From Sandaracinobacteroides sp041909755 (GTDB lineage: Bacteria; Pseudomonadota; Alphaproteobacteria; Sphingomonadales; Sphingomonadaceae), in contig NZ_JAYRCW010000027.1 in assembly GCF_041909755.1 (NCBI RefSeq), positions 1-28,412 on the forward strand: DNA of 28,412 nucleotides, written 5' to 3'. Below, in pieces: positions 8,807 through 17,364 of the stretch. Under the pieces are notes generated by a model, which saw nothing but the letters and a program-made list of their open reading frames with translations, had not been told where the DNA came from and ran no database searches. Made by a program: the position numbers and the translations under genes. Every line of letters begins with the position of its first letter. Positions within the stretch are counted from its first letter, which is position 1.

Positions 8807-10585
8807 ATGACGGCCCGGATCCCTGTCCGCCCGTTCCGTTCGCGGGACTGGTTCGCCAACCCGGACCGGGCGGACATGACCGCGCTCTATCTGGAGCGCT
8901 TCATGAACTATGGGATCACGCCGGCCGAGCTGCAATCCGGCCGGCCGGTCATCGGCATCGCACAGTCCGGCTCTGACCTGAGCCCCTGCAACCGCATCCA
9001 TATTGAACTGGCCGCGCGCGTGCGCGACGGAATCCGCGACGCGGGCGGGATTCCGATGGAATTCCCGCTGCACCCGATCTTCGAGAATTGCCGCCGCCCC
9101 ACGGCCGCGCTGGATCGAAACCTTGCCTATCTGGGGCTGGTGGAAATCCTGAACGGCTATCCCATCGATGCGGTGGTGCTGACGACGGGCTGCGACAAGA
9201 CCACGCCCGCGCAGCTGATGGCGGCGGCCACGATGGACCTGCCCGCCATCGTGCTGTCGGGCGGGCCGATGCTCGACGGCTGGCACGAGGGCGAACTGGT
9301 TGGATCGGGCACGGTGATCTGGCGGGCGCGGCGAAAGCTCGCCGCCGGCGAGATCGACGAGGCGGAGTTCCTGGCGCAGGCCTGCGCCTCTGCCCCTTCT
9401 GCCGGGCACTGCAATTCCATGGGCACCGCCTCCACCATGAACAGCATCGCGGAGGGGCTGGGCATGTCGCTGCCCGGTTGCGCGATGATCCCCGCGCCAT
9501 ACCGCGAACGCGGGCAGATCGCCTATGAAACGGGTCGCCGGGCGGTGGAGATCGCCTATGAGGATCTGCGCCCGTCGCGCATCCTGACGCGGCAGGCCTT
9601 TCTGAACGCCATCGCACTGACCATCGCGATCGGCGGCTCTTCCAACGCGCAGCCGCATATCGTCGCCATGGCGCGCCATGCCGGGGTTGAGATCACGCCC
9701 GACGACTGGCGTGCGGTGCATGACATCCCGCTGCTGGTGAACATGCAGCCGGCCGGGCGCTATCTGTCGGAACGGTTCCACCGCGCGGGCGGAATTCCTG
9801 CCGTGCTGACGGAACTGCTGGCCGCCGGGCGCATCGACGGCAATGTGCCCACCATCACCGGCCGCACGCTGGGGGAGAATGTGGCCGGCCGCGTCGCGAC
9901 GGACCGCGAGGTGATCCGGCCCTATGGCGATCCGCTGCTGCCGGACGCCGGCTTCCTGGTGCTGAAAGGCAATCTGTTCGACTTCGCCATCCTGAAGACA
10001 AGCGTGATCTCGGACAGTTTCCGCGGCCGCTATCTCTCCCGCCCCGGGCAGGAAGGCGTGTTCGAAGCGCGCGCCGTGGTGTTCGACGGATCGGACGATT
10101 ACCACCATCGCATCAACGATCCGGCGCTGAACATCGACGCGAATTGCATCCTGGTGATCCGGGGATCCGGCCCGATCGGCTGGCCGGGATCTGCCGAGGT
10201 GGTGAACATGCAGCCGCCCGATGCGCTGATCCGCCAGGGCATCTCCAGCCTGCCGACGCTGGGCGACGGGCGGCAATCGGGCACATCGGACAGCCCCTCC
10301 ATCCTGAACGCCTCCCCCGAAAGCGCGGCCGGCGGCGGGCTGGCCTGGCTTCGCACCGGGGACATGCTGCGCATCGACCTGAACGCGGGCAGCTGCGACG
10401 CTCTGGTGGAGGCGGACGAGATCGCCCGCCGGCTGGCCGAAGCCCCGCCGCCCGTTCCTGCCAGCCGCACGCCGTGGGAGGAACTCTACCGCGAGAAGTC
10501 CGGGCAGCTGGCCGAGGGCGCGGTGCTGGAAATGGCGCTGAAGTACCGGGGCGTCGGCGATGAGGTGCCCCGCCACAATCATTGA
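8807..10585 (+). CDS. xylD: D-xylonate dehydratase (IlvD/EDD family)
   Basis: A 592-residue member of the IlvD/EDD dehydratase family. It should convert D-xylonate to 2-keto-3-deoxy-D-xylonate in the cytoplasm, the third Weimberg step. The three cysteines that ligate the Fe-S cluster in this family are present: LSPCN (C61), TTGCDKTTP (C129) and SAGHCNSMG (C202). Length and cysteine spacing match the Caulobacter enzyme (about 591 residues, from memory). It starts one base after the symporter stop. L-arabonate dehydratase is a close relative, but the accompanying xylB, xylC, xylX and xylA genes favour xylonate. A strong hairpin follows the stop. Confidence 0.92.
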   Translation: MTARIPVRPFRSRDWFANPDRADMTALYLERFMNYGITPAELQSGRPVIGIAQSGSDLSPCNRIHIELAARVRDGIRDAGGIPMEFPLHPIFENCRRPTAALDRNLAYLGLVEILNGYPIDAVVLTTGCDKTTPAQLMAAATMDLPAIVLSGGPMLDGWHEGELVGSGTVIWRARRKLAAGEIDEAEFLAQACASAPSAGHCNSMGTASTMNSIAEGLGMSLPGCAMIPAPYRERGQIAYETGRRAVEIAYEDLRPSRILTRQAFLNAIALTIAIGGSSNAQPHIVAMARHAGVEITPDDWRAVHDIPLLVNMQPAGRYLSERFHRAGGIPAVLTELLAAGRIDGNVPTITGRTLGENVAGRVATDREVIRPYGDPLLPDAGFLVLKGNLFDFAILKTSVISDSFRGRYLSRPGQEGVFEARAVVFDGSDDYHHRINDPALNIDANCILVIRGSGPIGWPGSAEVVNMQPPDALIRQGISSLPTLGDGRQSGTSDSPSILNASPESAAGGGLAWLRTGDMLRIDLNAGSCDALVEADEIARRLAEAPPPVPASRTPWEELYREKSGQLAEGAVLEMALKYRGVGDEVPRHNH

Positions 10586-10596
10586 GCGGGCAGTGG

Positions 10597-10629
10597 CCCT
10601 TCGGCGCTGGATTCAGCGCCTCAGAAGGG
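10597..10629. terminator. Terminator-like hairpin between convergent xylD and the small exported-protein gene
   Basis: An outer stem CCCTTC/GAAGGG (10597-10602 and 10624-10629) encloses an inner 7-bp stem GGCGCTG/CAGCGCC (10603-10609 and 10614-10620) with loop GATT; TCA forms a bulge. There is no T-tract on either side. It starts 12 nt after the xylD stop, and the bulged TCA is the stop codon of the gene on the opposite strand. Confidence 0.55.
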
Positions 10630-10926
10630 GACCGGCCAGATGTTGCGGCTGTCCTCGAAGCCGAAGGCGGCCCAGCCGCTGCTGCCGAGCGGGACAGCCG
10701 CCGAGCCATGGATGCTGCGCGCGCCGCCGGTGCCGACCATCACGCCCACTTCGCCATGGGGCCGCCTGTCCGTCTGCCGGGGCGTTGCGGTTGGATCGGC
10801 CAGATCGCGCCGGGTGTTGCCCGCGATCAGCGCTTCCTTTTCCGCCTCTGTCAGCGACAGGGTGACCGGATCGGCCGATGCGGGCGCGGCTGCGAGCAGC
10901 GCGAGAGCGATGAGCGGCATCTTCAT
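10621..10926 (-). CDS. Small exported protein of unknown function
   Basis: About 101 residues, from the ATG at 10926 (an ATG at 10944 would add six residues but lies inside a hairpin). The N-terminus MKMPLIALALLAAAPASADP is a clear Sec signal peptide. The mature part of about 80 residues starts with an acidic helix-like piece (LTEAEKEAL) and ends with a glycine-rich, beta-like segment (GTGGARSIHGSAAVPLG, then WAAFGFEDS). No cysteines are present in the mature protein. I do not recognise a family with certainty; it looks like one of the short periplasmic hypothetical proteins common in sphingomonads. It lies downstream of galM on the same strand but is separated from it by an inverted repeat. 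Confidence 0.65.
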   Translation of the reverse strand: MKMPLIALALLAAAPASADPVTLSLTEAEKEALIAGNTRRDLADPTATPRQTDRRPHGEVGVMVGTGGARSIHGSAAVPLGSSGWAAFGFEDSRNIWPVPF

Positions 10927-10941
10927 GACGGCACGGTCGTC

Positions 10942-10963
10942 CATCCGCTGTGAAGAGCGGATG
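10942..10963 (-). terminator. Inverted repeat after galM
   Basis: CATCCGCT (10942-10949) and AGCGGATG (10956-10963) form a perfect 8-bp stem with a 6-nt loop, 9 nt after the galM stop on the minus strand. No U-tract follows. It probably ends or attenuates the xylX-xylB-xylC-galM transcript before the small exported-protein gene. Confidence 0.45.
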
Positions 10964-10971
10964 AACGCCGT

Positions 10972-11808
10972 TCAGGCAAGGAAAATGCGCAATCCAATCT
11001 CCATGTCACCACCCGGTGCAAGACTGTCCATCCCGCCCCTGTTGATCGCGTCGGGCAGGTGGGTGACGGGTTCGGCGCAGAAGAAATCCGCGCCCGGCGG
11101 GATATAGAGGTGCAGCCCGTCTGCGCCGGTGGCGGACAGACGGATGGACAGCCCGCCGCCCTCGATCCGGGCGTCGCCGGCCCAGCCCTCATGGGCGTTG
11201 TCGACCAGCGCGGGGCGGGAGAGGCTGTCGCCTTCGGCCCAGTTGCCGAAGTGATCCGGCGCGACCCGGGCAAGCGGAAGCTGGGTGATGTCTGCCGTCC
11301 AGGCGGCGGAGACGCGCGTGGTCAGCCGGCTGTCTGCATGGCGGGGAAAATAGGGATGGAAGCCGAGGCCGGCGGGCATGGGTTCGTCGGCCATGTTGCG
11401 CAGCCGGAGCCGGGCGGCGAGGCCGCCGCCCGAGAGGCGGAATTGCTGTTCGGCGTGAAAGGGCCAGGGCCAGCCATCGCCGCCCGGGTGATCGAGTGCG
11501 AGCGTCGCGCGATCCTCCCCCTGTTCGGTGACCTGCCAGGGGCGCTGCCAGCCGACGCCGTGCAGGCTGTGGGGATGATCGCCGAAGTTGAGGGGCAGGC
11601 GCCAGGATCGCCCGCCGAACCGGAAGCGGCCGTTGGCGATGCGGTTCACATAGGGGACGAGCGGGAAACAGGCTGTCTGAAGCGCATCGGTCGGGTTGGC
11701 GGGCGCCGGACGCAGGATGTCCTGGCCGTGGTGCCGAAGGGCGCCGATGCTGCCGCCGAGGTTGGGCAGAAGGTCAAGCTCCCAGCCGTGGGCCGCCAGA
11801 CGAAGCAT
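10972..11808 (-). CDS. Aldose 1-epimerase (mutarotase)
   Basis: A 278-residue GalM-type mutarotase interconverting alpha and beta anomers of free sugars. The family histidines are visible in DHPHSLHG (H78, H80, H83) and LGFHPYF (H151). The general base is in AEPVTHLPDA (E246). N-terminal LPNLGGSI and VNRIANGRF are also typical. It is about 60 residues shorter than E. coli GalM, as in the compact branch of this superfamily. The ATG shares one base with the xylC stop (TGATG), making it the last gene of the xylX-xylB-xylC-galM operon. It may supply the xylose anomer used by the dehydrogenase, or speed equilibration after glycosidase release (inference). No signal peptide, so cytoplasmic. Confidence 0.87.
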   Translation of the reverse strand: MLRLAAHGWELDLLPNLGGSIGALRHHGQDILRPAPANPTDALQTACFPLVPYVNRIANGRFRFGGRSWRLPLNFGDHPHSLHGVGWQRPWQVTEQGEDRATLALDHPGGDGWPWPFHAEQQFRLSGGGLAARLRLRNMADEPMPAGLGFHPYFPRHADSRLTTRVSAAWTADITQLPLARVAPDHFGNWAEGDSLSRPALVDNAHEGWAGDARIEGGGLSIRLSATGADGLHLYIPPGADFFCAEPVTHLPDAINRGGMDSLAPGGDMEIGLRIFLA

Positions 11809-12686
11809 CAGCGCAGGCGTACCCCGTGTGACGGCAGACCGGGGACGTCCACGCGGAAGCTGAACAGATCGCCGGCCAGCGGCTCGCGGGTGCGGCCGGC
11901 GGCGTCGAGATGCTTGGCTGCCGTGGTGGCATAAGCGGTGCGGAGATCCGATCCGCCGAACGCGATCTTGGTGATGGCGGAAACCGGAAAGGTGCGGGTT
12001 TCCACCAGCCTGCCGTCGGGCGCGTAGCGGCGCGCGGCCCAGCCGTTGTAGAGCCCGATCCACAGATGGCCCTCGCTGTCCACGCTGGGGCCGTCCGGAT
12101 AGCCGTCTGCCCGGTCGACATGGGCGAACAGGCGGGCCGGGCCGAGGCTGCCGTCGGCGCGGATTTCGGCGGCGAGGATGTCGCCGCCCAACGTATCCAC
12201 ATGATAGAGGATGTGCCCGTCGGGGCTGACGGCGGGGCCGTTGGTGATGGGCACCGGCCCGGCGACGGCCTGCGGGCCGTTGCTGTCGTACCGGTAGAAG
12301 CGGCCGGTCGGCGCGGATTCGCCGTCGTCCATGGTGCCGAACCAGAGGCGGCCTTCAGGATCGACGACGGCATCGTTCAGCCGGTTTCCGGGCAGGCCGG
12401 GTTCCGGATCCGCCAGCAGGGTGAAGCGGCCGTCTGCAGGATCGAACAGGTGCAGGCCGGTCTGCAGGCCGGCGACGAGCCTGGCCGACCCCGCGACGGG
12501 GACGACGAAGCCGATCTGCGCGGGTGCAGGCCAGCTCTGCCGCGAACCGGCCGCGGGATCGAGCCGGTGGATCGCCGGGGTCTTGATGCAGACGAACCAC
12601 AGCGCCTTGTCTGCCGGATGCCACAGCGGCCCTTCCAACAGCGGCGCGCCGAGCGGCCAGATGCTGCGGGGTTCCGTGGCGGGCAT
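11808..12686 (-). CDS. xylC: D-xylono-lactonase (SMP-30/gluconolactonase family)
   Basis: A 292-residue six-bladed propeller of the SMP-30/regucalcin family, which should hydrolyse D-xylonolactone to D-xylonate (second Weimberg step). The metal-binding residues are seen as LLEGPLWH (E18), ITNGPAVSPDG (N149) and YPDGPSVD (D198); NRLNDAVVDPEGRLWFGTMD (101-120) is the typical substrate-loop region. There is no signal peptide, as expected for the cytoplasmic enzyme. Its ATG shares one base with the xylB stop (TGATG) and its stop shares one with the galM start. An L-arabinolactonase would look similar; the adjacent XylB-like dehydrogenase favours xylose. Confidence 0.88.
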   Translation of the reverse strand: MPATEPRSIWPLGAPLLEGPLWHPADKALWFVCIKTPAIHRLDPAAGSRQSWPAPAQIGFVVPVAGSARLVAGLQTGLHLFDPADGRFTLLADPEPGLPGNRLNDAVVDPEGRLWFGTMDDGESAPTGRFYRYDSNGPQAVAGPVPITNGPAVSPDGHILYHVDTLGGDILAAEIRADGSLGPARLFAHVDRADGYPDGPSVDSEGHLWIGLYNGWAARRYAPDGRLVETRTFPVSAITKIAFGGSDLRTAYATTAAKHLDAAGRTREPLAGDLFSFRVDVPGLPSHGVRLR

Positions 12687-13462
12687 CAGCGCCAGCCCGC
12701 GTCCACGAAATAGCTGTGGCCGGTGATGAGCCGGGCATCATCCGAGGCGAGGAACAGCACCATCGCGGCCACGTCCTGCGGGGCGAGCCGGCCCTTCAGG
12801 CACTGGGCGGCGACGATATCCGCCTCTCCTTCGGGGGTGTACCATTTCTGTTGGCGCGGCGTGCGGACATTGCCGGGGATCACGCAGGTGGCGCGGATGC
12901 CATCCGGCCCCAGTTCCCGCGCCAGGCTGCGGGTGAGCCCCTCGATTGCGGCCTTGCAGGTCTGGTAGAGGGTGAGCCCCTCGAGGCCCAGATGCCAGGA
13001 AATGGAGCCGAGATTGATGATCGCGCCGCCGCCCTTCGCGCGCATCGCGGGGATCACCGCCTGTGCGCAGAAGAACAGATGCTTCAGGTTCACGTTCACG
13101 CGCTCGTCCCAATAGGCCTCGGTCACGTCCTCGATCGCGTGGCGGTCGTCGTTGGCGGCGTTGTTCACCAGGATGTCGAACGCGCCATGCTGTTCGATCA
13201 GGCCGGCGATTCGCTGGCGGAGCGCCGAAATGTCCGTGAGGTCCAGATGTTCGAAGCGGACGCCGAGCCGGGCGGCGAGCCGGGCGGAGTCCTCGTCGGC
13301 GATATCGAAGAAGGTGACGTCGGCGCCCTGCGCCGCGAAGCCTTCCACGATGCCGGCGCCGATGCCGGAGCCGCCGCCGGTGACCAGCACGCGCCTGCCG
13401 GAGAGGCTGGGATAGCGGGCCGGTTCGAGATCTGCGGGTTCGCCCGTCGGCTGGATCCTCAT
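12686..13462 (-). CDS. xylB: D-xylose 1-dehydrogenase (SDR family)
   Basis: A 258-residue classical short-chain dehydrogenase, first Weimberg enzyme: D-xylose + NAD+ to D-xylonolactone. It shows the cofactor motif TGGGSGIG (28-35), the NNA motif (100-102), and the catalytic set S153, Y166 and K170 in GSISW and YQTCK. Segments such as NDDRH, WHLGLE, KWYTPEGEA and the C-terminal DAGWR match my memory of Caulobacter XylB closely. ATG 13462 overlaps the xylX stop by four bases (ATGA), showing translational coupling. The N-terminal 17 residues before YPSLSG are longer than in Caulobacter XylB. Confidence 0.92.
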   Translation of the reverse strand: MRIQPTGEPADLEPARYPSLSGRRVLVTGGGSGIGAGIVEGFAAQGADVTFFDIADEDSARLAARLGVRFEHLDLTDISALRQRIAGLIEQHGAFDILVNNAANDDRHAIEDVTEAYWDERVNVNLKHLFFCAQAVIPAMRAKGGGAIINLGSISWHLGLEGLTLYQTCKAAIEGLTRSLARELGPDGIRATCVIPGNVRTPRQQKWYTPEGEADIVAAQCLKGRLAPQDVAAMVLFLASDDARLITGHSYFVDAGWR

Positions 13463-14598
13463 CGGGCGGCTGTCTTTCCTTGCGGCATCTGCGCAATGAA
13501 GGCGCGGATGCCCGTTGTCCATGGGGCGGCTTCGGCGCTGGTCGTCACGATGTTGCGCAGCATGCCGAGGCGGGGGGAGCGGATCTCGACGATGTCGCCC
13601 ACCTTGTGGGTGAAGCCCCGGCCCGGCTCGTCGCGGTCCTGAACGGGCGCAAACAGCGTGCCCAGGAACAGGGCGAAGCCATCCGGATACTGATGTTCCG
13701 ACAGGGTCTGGCGCACCAGCTCCAGCGGATCGCGGCTGATCTGGCGCATGGAGCTGTGGCCCTCCAGCCGATAGCCTTCGGGGCCTTCGATCAGCAGGTC
13801 GAGTTCCGCGCTGCGCACGTCGTCGATCGTGAAGCCGGCGTCGAACAGGCGGATGAAGGGGCCGAGCGCGCAGGAGGCGTTGTTGTCCTTCGCCTTGCCC
13901 AGCAGCAGCGCGCTGCGGCCTTCGAAATCGCGCAGGTTCACGTCATTGCCCAGCGTCGCGCCGACGGGTTCGCCCCTGCCGTTCACCAGCAGAACCACCT
14001 CAGGCTCAGGATTGTTCCACGCCGAATCGGAGCGGATGCCGACTTCGGCCCCCCAGCCGATGGTGGACAGCACCGGGGCCTTGGGGAACACCTCGGCATC
14101 GGGGCCGATGGCGACTTCCAGATATTGCGACCACATGCCCGCCTCGATCAGCGCGGCCTTCAGGCGGCGCGCGGGTTCGCTGCCCGGCACGACGGCACGG
14201 ATGCCGTCTCCGACCTGTTGTTCGAGGCCGGCGCGGATACTGGCGGCCTGGGCGACATCGCCGCGCGCGCGCTCTTCGATCACGCGCTCGATCGCGGAAA
14301 CCGCGAAGGTGACGCCGCAGGCCTTTACGCACTGGAGATCGATTGGGGACAGCAGCTGCGGCCCTTCGCCCGCGCCGATATGGAGGTCGCTGACGGCGCA
14401 CAGGTGGACACCGGACACGGCGGCAGGCGAGTCGAGATCGAGCAGATCGGCCATCGTCGGCGCTGCGGCCGAAACGTCGAACAGCTCTCCGTTGCGCACC
14501 AGCACGGGAACGGGTCCGTTGCGCAGCTGCACGCGGCCTGCCAGCGTGGCGCGCGCATGATCCTCTGGCAGCGCCGACGGCGCGAACAGGCTGTGCAA
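13459..14598 (-). CDS. xylX: 2-keto-3-deoxy-D-xylonate dehydratase (fumarylacetoacetase superfamily)
   Basis: A 379-residue member of the FAH superfamily, which should dehydrate 2-keto-3-deoxy-D-xylonate to alpha-ketoglutarate semialdehyde. Blocks such as VDLQ/IDLQC, VIEERARGD, WSQYLEVAIGPDAE, NNPEPEVVL, GNDVNLRDFEGRSALLL, AKDNNASC and FTHKVGD agree with Caulobacter XylX from memory. I place the start at a TTG (14596-14598), 6 nt after AAGGGAGGA; the first in-frame ATG (14634) would sit inside the operator and upstream of the likely transcription start. It heads the xylX-xylB-xylC-galM operon, with a 4-nt overlap to xylB, and is divergent from the GH3 gene. Confidence 0.92.
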   Translation of the reverse strand: MHSLFAPSALPEDHARATLAGRVQLRNGPVPVLVRNGELFDVSAAAPTMADLLDLDSPAAVSGVHLCAVSDLHIGAGEGPQLLSPIDLQCVKACGVTFAVSAIERVIEERARGDVAQAASIRAGLEQQVGDGIRAVVPGSEPARRLKAALIEAGMWSQYLEVAIGPDAEVFPKAPVLSTIGWGAEVGIRSDSAWNNPEPEVVLLVNGRGEPVGATLGNDVNLRDFEGRSALLLGKAKDNNASCALGPFIRLFDAGFTIDDVRSAELDLLIEGPEGYRLEGHSSMRQISRDPLELVRQTLSEHQYPDGFALFLGTLFAPVQDRDEPGRGFTHKVGDIVEIRSPRLGMLRNIVTTSAEAAPWTTGIRAFIAQMPQGKTAAR

Positions 14599-14618
14599 CC
14601 GAAATCCTCCCTTGCTTG

Positions 14619-14646
14619 TTGATAGCGCTACCATTGCCTTGGCCAA
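14619..14646 (-). promoter_or_regulatory. Promoter and XylR-type operator of the xylX operon
   Basis: On the plus strand the 14-mer TGATAGCGCTACCA (14620-14633) differs at one position from TGTTAGCGCTACCA, the Caulobacter xylose-operator sequence as I recall it. On the minus strand a possible -35 TTGGCC (14646-14641) and -10 TATCAA (14624-14619) are 16 nt apart, with the operator covering the -10. Transcription would start about 14 nt before the TTG start of xylX. Confidence 0.65.
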
Positions 14647-14742
14647 TCCGCAAGGGGCGGGCCTTCCGCAACGGAAGCCCCGGTGCAGAAAAATGCGGCC
14701 CATACCGCGAAGCCACTTGGCTGGCCGGACAGGCCGTGCCAA

Positions 14743-14756
14743 CGTTAGCGCAACCA
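14743..14756 (+). promoter_or_regulatory. XylR-type operator upstream of GH3
   Basis: CGTTAGCGCAACCA differs at two positions from TGTTAGCGCTACCA and fits the core shared by the other four sites. It lies 49 nt before the GH3 start in the 207-bp divergent interval, 110 nt from the xylX operator. Two sites in one divergent region could allow looping by a tetrameric LacI-type protein (inference). No clear -10/-35 pair is seen around it. Confidence 0.55.
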
Positions 14757-14805
14757 TCCATCAAGGGCCCGTGAGGGAGCCCGTGGAGCCGGCCGGGGAG
14801 AATCG

Positions 14806-17320
14806 ATGATGAACGCCATGCGCCACCGGGTGATCGCCACCCTGCTGCTGTCTTGCGCAACGGCCGGCTTTGCGGCCGGGCCTGAGGGCGGTTCCGCCGA
14901 CGGCACCGACACGGTGAACCCTGCGCTCTGGCCCTCCCCCCGGTGGCCGATCCCGGAAGATCCGGCGATCGAGGCGCGAATCCGGACCCTGATGGCGCGC
15001 ATGACGATCGAGGAAAAGGTCGGCCAGATCCTCCAGGCCGACATCGCCAGCGTCACGCCAGAGGAGGTGCGCCGCTATCATCTGGGTTCGGTGCTGAACG
15101 GTGGCAACAGCGCGCCGGGCGGCAACGAGGAAGCGCCGCCCATCGACTGGCTGAAGCTGGCCGACGCCTTCTACGACGCCTCGGTCGACACTTCCGGCGG
15201 CGGCGTCGGGATCCCGCTGATCTGGGGCACGGATGCCGTGCACGGCCACAGCAACATCGTGGGCGCCACGCTGTTCCCACACAACATCGGCCTGGGCGCC
15301 GCGCGGGACCCGGACCTGATCTTCCGCATCGGCAAGGCCACCGCGATCGAGATCCGCACCACCGGGCAGGAATGGACCTTTGCGCCCACCATCACGGTGC
15401 CGCAGGATTTCCGCTGGGGCCGGGCGTTCGAAGGCTATTCCTCTGATCCCAAGCTCGTGTCCTCATACGTGGGCGCCATGATCCGCGGGCTTCAGGGCGA
15501 GCCCAATTCGGGCGCGATCCTGAAGGGCCCGCATGTCATCGCCAGCACCAAGCATTTCCTGGCCGACGGCGGCACCTTCGAAGGCCGCGACCAGGGCGAC
15601 GCGCGGATGGACGAAAAGACGCTGCGCGACATCCACGGCCTGCCCTATGTCGCCGCCATCGAGGCGGGCGTCGAAACGGTGATGACCAGCTTTTCCAGCT
15701 GGAACGGCATCAAGATCGCCGGGCACCGGGGCCTTGTGACCGATGTGCTGAAGGAGCGGATGAACTTCGGCGGCTTCGTGGTGACGGACTGGAACGCCCA
15801 TGGCCAGGTGGCGGGCTGCACCAATGCCAGCTGCCCGCAATCGCTGATCGCCGGGATCGACATGTTCATGGCGCCCGACAGCTGGAAGGACATGCATGTC
15901 TCGCTGGTGAAGCAGGCGAAGGACGGCACCGTGCCCATGGCCCGGCTGGACGACGCCGTGGCGCGTGTGCTGCGGGTTAAGATGCGCATGGGCCTGTTCG
16001 AGGCCGGCCGCCCTTCGGCTCGCCCCCTGTCGGGCCGGTTCGAGCTGCTGGGCGCCCCGGACCATCGGGCCATCGCGCGGGAGGCGGTGCGCAAATCGCT
16101 GGTGCTGCTGAAGAACAGCGGGTCGGTGCTGCCGATCAGGCCCGGCGCGAAGCTGCTGGTCGCCGGGGACGGCGCCGACGATATCGCGCGCCAGTCCGGC
16201 GGCTGGACCATCACCTGGCAGGGCACCGGCGTCGGCAATGCGGCGTTCCCCGGTGCGACGTCGCTGTGGAAGGGCTTGTCCGATGCGGTCACGGCGGCGG
16301 GCGGCAAGGCGCAGTTGTCGCCGGACGGCAGCTTCACGCAGAAGCCTGATGTCGCCATCGTGGTGTTCGGCGAGACGCCCTATGCGGAGTTCCAGGGCGA
16401 CATCAAGACGCTGCGGCTGCGCCCGGAGCTGGAGAAGCCGTTTGAAACGATGCGCAGGCTGAAGGCGCAGGGAATCCCCGTGGTGGGCCTGATGATCACC
16501 GGGCGACCGCTGTTCGTGAATCCCGCGATCAACGCCTCCGACGCGTTCGTCGTCGCCTGGCTGCCCGGATCAGAGGGCGGCGGCGTCGCCGATGTGCTTG
16601 TCGCCGGGCCCCGGGGCAAGCCGGTCGCGGACTTCACCGGAACGCTGCCCGTCGCCTGGCCGGTGAACGCGAAGGTGGACGGGCCCACCCTGTTTCCCTT
16701 CGGTTTCGGTTTGACCCTGGCGCAGAAGACGCCCGCCGGGCCGGCGCTGCCAGAGGATCCCGGCGTTGAAGACGCCGGCGCCTCCGGCATCTTCCTCGAT
16801 CGCGGTCAGCCGCACCCGCTGTGGTCGCTCTATGTGACGGACGGGGCCGACAGCACCCGCATNNNNNNNNNNGGTGCCCGCCCGCGCGGCGGGCGGCCGG
16901 GTGGGCGTGACGCCCACGGACCATGTGGTGCAGGAAGGCGCGCGCCGCTTCGCCATCGAAACGGGCGCAGCCGCCATCGAAATCTCTTCCCACGCGGCCG
17001 TCGACATCAGCCGGGAAACCAACGGAGATGTTGCCATCGTCATGTCACTCCGCCGTGACAGTGCGCTTTCCGGACCGATCAGACTGTCCATGCGCGGTGG
17101 CGGCAAGCTGGGCGTGCTGGATGCCGCCGCCATCGGGCAGCTGCCGCAGGGCGAGTGGGTGCGGCTGGCGGTGCCGCTGAAATGCTTCGCCGCCACCGGC
17201 GTCGGCATGAACAGCGTGCTGATGCCCTTTGCGCTCTCGCTGGGCGGGCCGGGCACCATCTCCATCGCCCGCGTGGCGCTGGGAACGGACTCGGACAAGG
17301 TGCTGGACTGCCCGAAATAG
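14806..17320 (+). CDS. GH3 beta-glucosidase/beta-xylosidase, ExoP type (interrupted by assembly gap)
   Basis: A protein of about 835 residues with a signal peptide (residues 1-24, core VIATLLLSC). The GH3 N-terminal barrel has KHFLADGGT and the nucleophile in VTDWNAHG (D328). The GH3 C-terminal domain contains SLVLLKNSG and FGETPYAEFQGD. A C-terminal ExoP-type beta-sandwich (about 670-835) holds DHVVQEGARR. It should hydrolyse cello- or xyloglucan-derived beta-glucosides in the periplasm. The frame breaks at the 10 N (16863-16872): the left part reads in the frame of 14806 and the right part in the frame of 16874. The real gap must be a multiple of three bases. RBS GGGGAG precedes the ATG; starts at 14809 or 14818 are also possible. 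Confidence 0.9.
16863..16872. other. Assembly gap (10 N)
   Basis: Ten undetermined bases inside the GH3 gene. The reading frame changes by one across it, although the protein family continues on both sides (ExoP-type C-terminal domain), so 10 is a placeholder length. The flanks are very GC-rich (for example CCCGCCCGCGCGGCGGGC after the gap), a likely cause of the sequencing break. Confidence 0.98.
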
Positions 17321-17330
17321 CCGGGCGTGC

Positions 17331-17355
17331 CGGAGCTGCCGGCCCGGCAGCTCCG
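17331..17355. terminator. Bidirectional terminator hairpin between GH3 and xylA
   Basis: CGGAGCTGCCG and CGGCAGCTCCG form a perfect 11-bp stem with a GCC loop, 10 nt after the GH3 stop and 9 nt after the convergent xylA stop. No T-tract, as is usual in GC-rich alphaproteobacteria. It is the strongest hairpin noticed in the window. Confidence 0.7.
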
Positions 17356-17364
17356 AAGGGCCGA

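Noticed and set aside
8702..10582. Long minus-strand open frame opposite xylD
   Set aside because: XylD on the plus strand has all three cluster cysteines and full family length; the opposite frame has no recognisable domain or ribosome site.
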